Source: Corynespora cassiicola (taxonomy: Eukaryota; Ascomycota; Dothideomycetes; Pleosporales; Corynesporascaceae). From it: 64,000 nt of DNA. The translations under genes were made by a program, and so were the position numbers. The notes under the pieces were generated by a model. The model saw only the letters and a list, made by a program, of their open reading frames with translations, did not search any database and was not told where the DNA came from. Below are positions 61,210 to 64,000 of the stretch, one piece after another; position 1 is the stretch's first letter; every line of letters begins with the position of its first letter. The DNA is taken from positions 930,001 through 994,000 of the forward strand of contig JAEUWY010000012.1 of NCBI GenBank assembly GCA_022059125.1, in the 5' to 3' direction.

Positions 61210-62142
61210 ATGAATGTGAGTACCCCGCGCCCCGCCGCCACCTATCTGTCCATGGCTAAGCCGACCCGCAGATCGTCGAATGGGCCTTTGGCAAGCGCAT
61301 GACACCGGCCGAGCGCCTTCGAAAGCACCAGCGGGCCCTCGAGAAGACGCAGCGTGAGCTCGATCGTGAACGCGTGAAACTCGAAAACCAGGAGAAGAAG
61401 CTTGTGGCAGATATCAAGAAGAACGCCAAGAATGGGCAGATGGGAGCGCTGCGAATACAGGCCAAGGACCTCGTGCGGACAAGGAGGTGAGTCGCATGCA
61501 CTTGGTCTGTCTGAGAGGGCGTATGCGCTGACATCTGGCATCTAGGTACATCCAGAAGTTCTATCAGATGCGCACGCAGCTGCAGGCGATATCGCTGAGG
61601 ATACAGGTCAGTGGGAGCAGAACTCGGGCTGTGATTAGGCTGACTCGGGCAGACTGTGCGAAGCAACGAGCAGATGATGCAATCCATGAAGGGCGCCACA
61701 GGTAAGAAGTACAGGGTCATCCACGGGCTACGTCTGACATTAGGCAGCACTGCTCGGCAGCATGAACAGACAGATGAATCTCCCGGGATTGCAGCGCATC
61801 GCCATGGAGTTTGAGAAGGAGAATGACATCATGGACCAAAGACAGGAGATGATGGACGACGCCATTGACGACGTGACGGGAATTGAAGACGAAGAGGAGG
61901 GCGAAGAGGTGGTCAACCAGGTGCTCGACGAGATAGGTGTTGACCTTGGACAGGCGGTATGTTACATCCCCTCCCCCGGTGTTGCTCGCGTGGCGCGGCT
62001 AACAATATGTGATCAGCTGGGTGAGACTCCCACGGGTCTGCAGAACACGGCGGTGGCCGAGGGAAGGGTGGCGCAAGCTGTTGGCGGAGGAGATCCAGGC
62101 GATGATGACCTGCAGGCTCGACTCGACAGCCTGAGAAGATGA
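61210..62142 (+). CDS. VPS2: Vps2 (CHMP2), ESCRT-III subunit
   Basis: Predicted 221 residues from six exons: 61210-61215, 61272-61486, 61546-61606, 61653-61701, 61748-61956 and 62017-62142 (introns 46-60 nt). The first coding exon holds only ATG AAT; the second opens IVEWAFGKRMTPAERLRKHQ, the family N-terminus. A basic helical hairpin (RALEKTQRELDRERVKLENQ) and the NLPGLQRIAMEFEKEND helix follow. The second half is acidic (IEDEEEGEEV), and the end DDLQARLDSLRR is a MIT-interacting motif that recruits the ATPase Vps4. Vps2 with Vps24 caps Snf7 filaments during multivesicular-body budding and other membrane scission at endosomes. Length is as expected (yeast 232). Confidence 0.95.
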
Positions 62143-63895
62143 GGGCATAGTTGTGACCGGATTGCATGATCAGACAGGAGCCATGGAGTTGGCTTGTTCC
62201 CGTGCTCTCGTGGTCCAAGATTACAGTGGGGAGGGGATGATGGATTCACGTTTGACGATTAATTTACGTTTGGCTACGAACTATGTTCCGGGCACTTTGT
62301 TTTCTTCGATTGTCGTCTGTCCCGCGGAGAGCACGAGGGCCAGCAGCAGTGGCAGAAGGAGTGGGGATGGCGGTGGTGCCCGATTGCTGTTACTTGGTGC
62401 CTGAGCACTAGGCCATGTACCTGTTTTCACCCCTGCATCGCCGGCAGACTAGTCGGCCAGGGAGCAGGTCGAGGCTGGCGCTGTGGCTACAAAGGGAGAG
62501 GCAGGAGGGCGTTGAGCGGGTGCTACTCTTGTATGCCGGCTGTGCTGGCTGTGGTGGCGCATAGCGTCGGAAGGCTGGGCACAGGCGGCAACATGATGGG
62601 AAATGGCAAACCAAGCGCCCACGCGTGAATGGCTCGACGGCTGGGTCCTGTTTCGTTCGTATTGTAGAGACCCAAGATCCAGAAGACCCCTGCTGCACTC
62701 CACTGGCGTGCATTCTTGGTTCCAGATCGCGTCGATCATCTGTTCTGTTGCAGCGGGCAGGAGAGATAGCGTGTGGCCGCGTCCAGCAGCCCTGGACTCC
62801 AGCATCCGGACCAGGACCGCGCTGGCCCTGCTGGCCCTGCTGCTGCTGCGGCCTGTCTACTTGCCTGTCTGCCTGTCCGAGTGCGGCGGAGGGAAGGGTC
62901 GCGTGGGAGGGCAGGCGTGGCGGGAGTCGTGGCGGCCGTCGTGGCGGGGGGAGGGTGAGGGTGAGGGGGCTCACCGGAAGCAGAGCAGCACAGGCAGCGC
63001 AAAGGCACAGCGTTCACAGAGGCGGCAGGGCTGGCGAAACAGGCGTTTCCGCCTTCAGGGCCCGCGAACGGCGTGCGGCGTGCGATAATTCAAAAAGCAC
63101 TGGGCGCGCGCGCACGGGTGACGGCGTCTTTCGCCCTCCATCCCCGCACTCGTGCATGTCGACGGCCAGCAGCCCTCGTACCGGCAGCCGTCACATCGCC
63201 GCCTGCTCCCTCAATTCACCCTTCACCACGTCTCGCCGCCCTGCCCTCGTAGCCACCAAACGCCTGCTCCGCGCGCCCAATTAATTATCCTTCCCCTGTG
63301 CTCCCCTCCGCTGTCCGCCCCTCATCCCGCCGTGCATCCTGCATTCCCGACGTCATTCGCTAAAGACGCAGCCCGCGCGCAGCCCGCCAGAGCCCGCCAG
63401 CAAGCGCCCAAGTTATCAGCCTCCTCCACCACGTCGCCCGCTACAAACTTCCCTCCTGCCCCTGGACACGCCTTTTCCTCCATCGCCGCCCTCCCAACCC
63501 TCCCGCCCGCCTCTACGCCTTTTGCCAGGTACGTCCGCCGCGAGCCGCCACTTGGTAAGCCGCCCGCCCGCCAGGACCGCACATCTTGCCCTCGCGCTTG
63601 CGTGCTGGTGCTGGTGCTGGTACCGGTGCTGGCCTGGTGCCGGCGCGCCCCTCACCGCGAGCCTGCCCTCCGCCCCGGTGAGCTGCACATATGCTGATGT
63701 ATGGACCCTGTAACAGATCTTGACGTCACACAACACTACGCGCCGCCCCATCTGCTCCGACGAGACGCTTCCTGTCGCCTCCAGCCCCCCCGCACGCGTG
63801 CCTTGAGAGTCGCCATTGCGAAGCCTTCAATCTGGCTGGCAACAAGCGACGAAGCTTCTCCAGCCAAGGAGGCCTGCTGAACAGAATGTTTGGCA
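62143..63895. other. Spacer with probable leader of the next gene
   Basis: GC-rich, low-complexity DNA with overlapping short frames and no domain. From about 63150 it is strongly pyrimidine-rich, as in fungal leaders. A plausible leader intron runs from GTACGTCC at 63529 to TAACAG ending at 63716, after which no ATG occurs until 63896. Confidence 0.5.
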
Positions 63896-64000
63896 CTTCG
63901 CCTGGCAAAGACGACGACACCCCCCACGTCGACGCCGCCGTCCCCACCGATCCGTCCAAGGCTCCCAGTGCGACAGCCCCCAGCGACACCGCCACGGGAG
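63896..64000 (+). CDS. 5' end of a gene running off the window
   Basis: The frame opens at the first ATG after a probable leader intron and stays open to the edge: 35 codons, beginning MFGTSPGKDDDTP and continuing Ala/Pro/Thr-rich. The composition suggests a disordered N-terminus. The family cannot be recognised from this much. The frame is also open upstream of the ATG for some distance, so a different start by splicing is possible. Confidence 0.45.

Noticed and set aside
1..64000. tRNA, rRNA genes and CRISPR arrays
   Set aside because: No convincing GGTTCGAATCC-type B-box with a matching A-box, no rRNA stretch and no regular spacer-repeat array was seen by eye. A tRNAscan run would settle the tRNA question.

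Overview
The window is nuclear DNA of a filamentous ascomycete (Pezizomycotina). Genes carry many 43-186 nt introns with GTRNGT donors, CTAAC/CTGAC branch sites and YAG acceptors. They encode fungus-specific families: two Zn(II)2Cys6 regulators, a DUF3431 protein, an F-box protein, a Tul1/Dsc1 E3 ligase and Fzo1. One extremely AT-rich block looks like the product of repeat-induced point mutation (RIP). A Dothideomycete is plausible, but I cannot fix the class from sequence alone.

Left arm (1-33,400): the 3' tail of an unidentified gene (2-97) is followed by a 4.4-kb stretch without a gene. Then come an amino-acid permease, a Zn2Cys6 factor, CDC14 phosphatase (minus), a SETD6/Rkm4-type SET methyltransferase, a FacB/Cat8-type acetate and gluconeogenesis regulator, KTI12 (minus), a small Ser/Gln-rich protein and an F-box protein (minus). 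Long gene-poor spacers of 4.0 and 4.3 kb lie after the FacB/Cat8 gene and before the F-box gene.

Middle (33,400-40,728): the whole AT-rich block is a nest of three DNA transposons, each bounded by inverted repeats and a TA duplication. The outer one is a Fot1/pogo-like element with 39-bp ends, heavily mutated. Inside it sits a Tc1-like copy (34,873-39,096). Inside that sits a second, younger copy of the same Tc1-like element (35,830-37,957), whose DD34E transposase gene has two introns and only four visible nonsense codons.

Right arm (41,188-64,000): this is ordinary dense gene space. It holds a DUF3431 membrane protein (minus), phospholipase D (minus), cyanase with a likely mitochondrial presequence, a C2H2 zinc-finger protein, a rhomboid protease (minus), the Golgi/endosomal E3 ligase Dsc1/Tul1 (minus), the mitofusin Fzo1 (minus), the ESCRT-III subunit Vps2, and the first codons of a gene running off the window.

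There is no metabolic cluster. Most genes are housekeeping genes for the cell cycle, tRNA modification through Elongator, membrane traffic and mitochondrial fusion. The functional links I can see are loose: the FacB/Cat8 regulator and cyanase both concern carbon and nitrogen metabolism, and a rhomboid lies next to Dsc1, two protein types that cooperate in fungal SREBP activation. All splice junctions below are my own readings, chosen to keep frame and family motifs; none is experimentally supported here.
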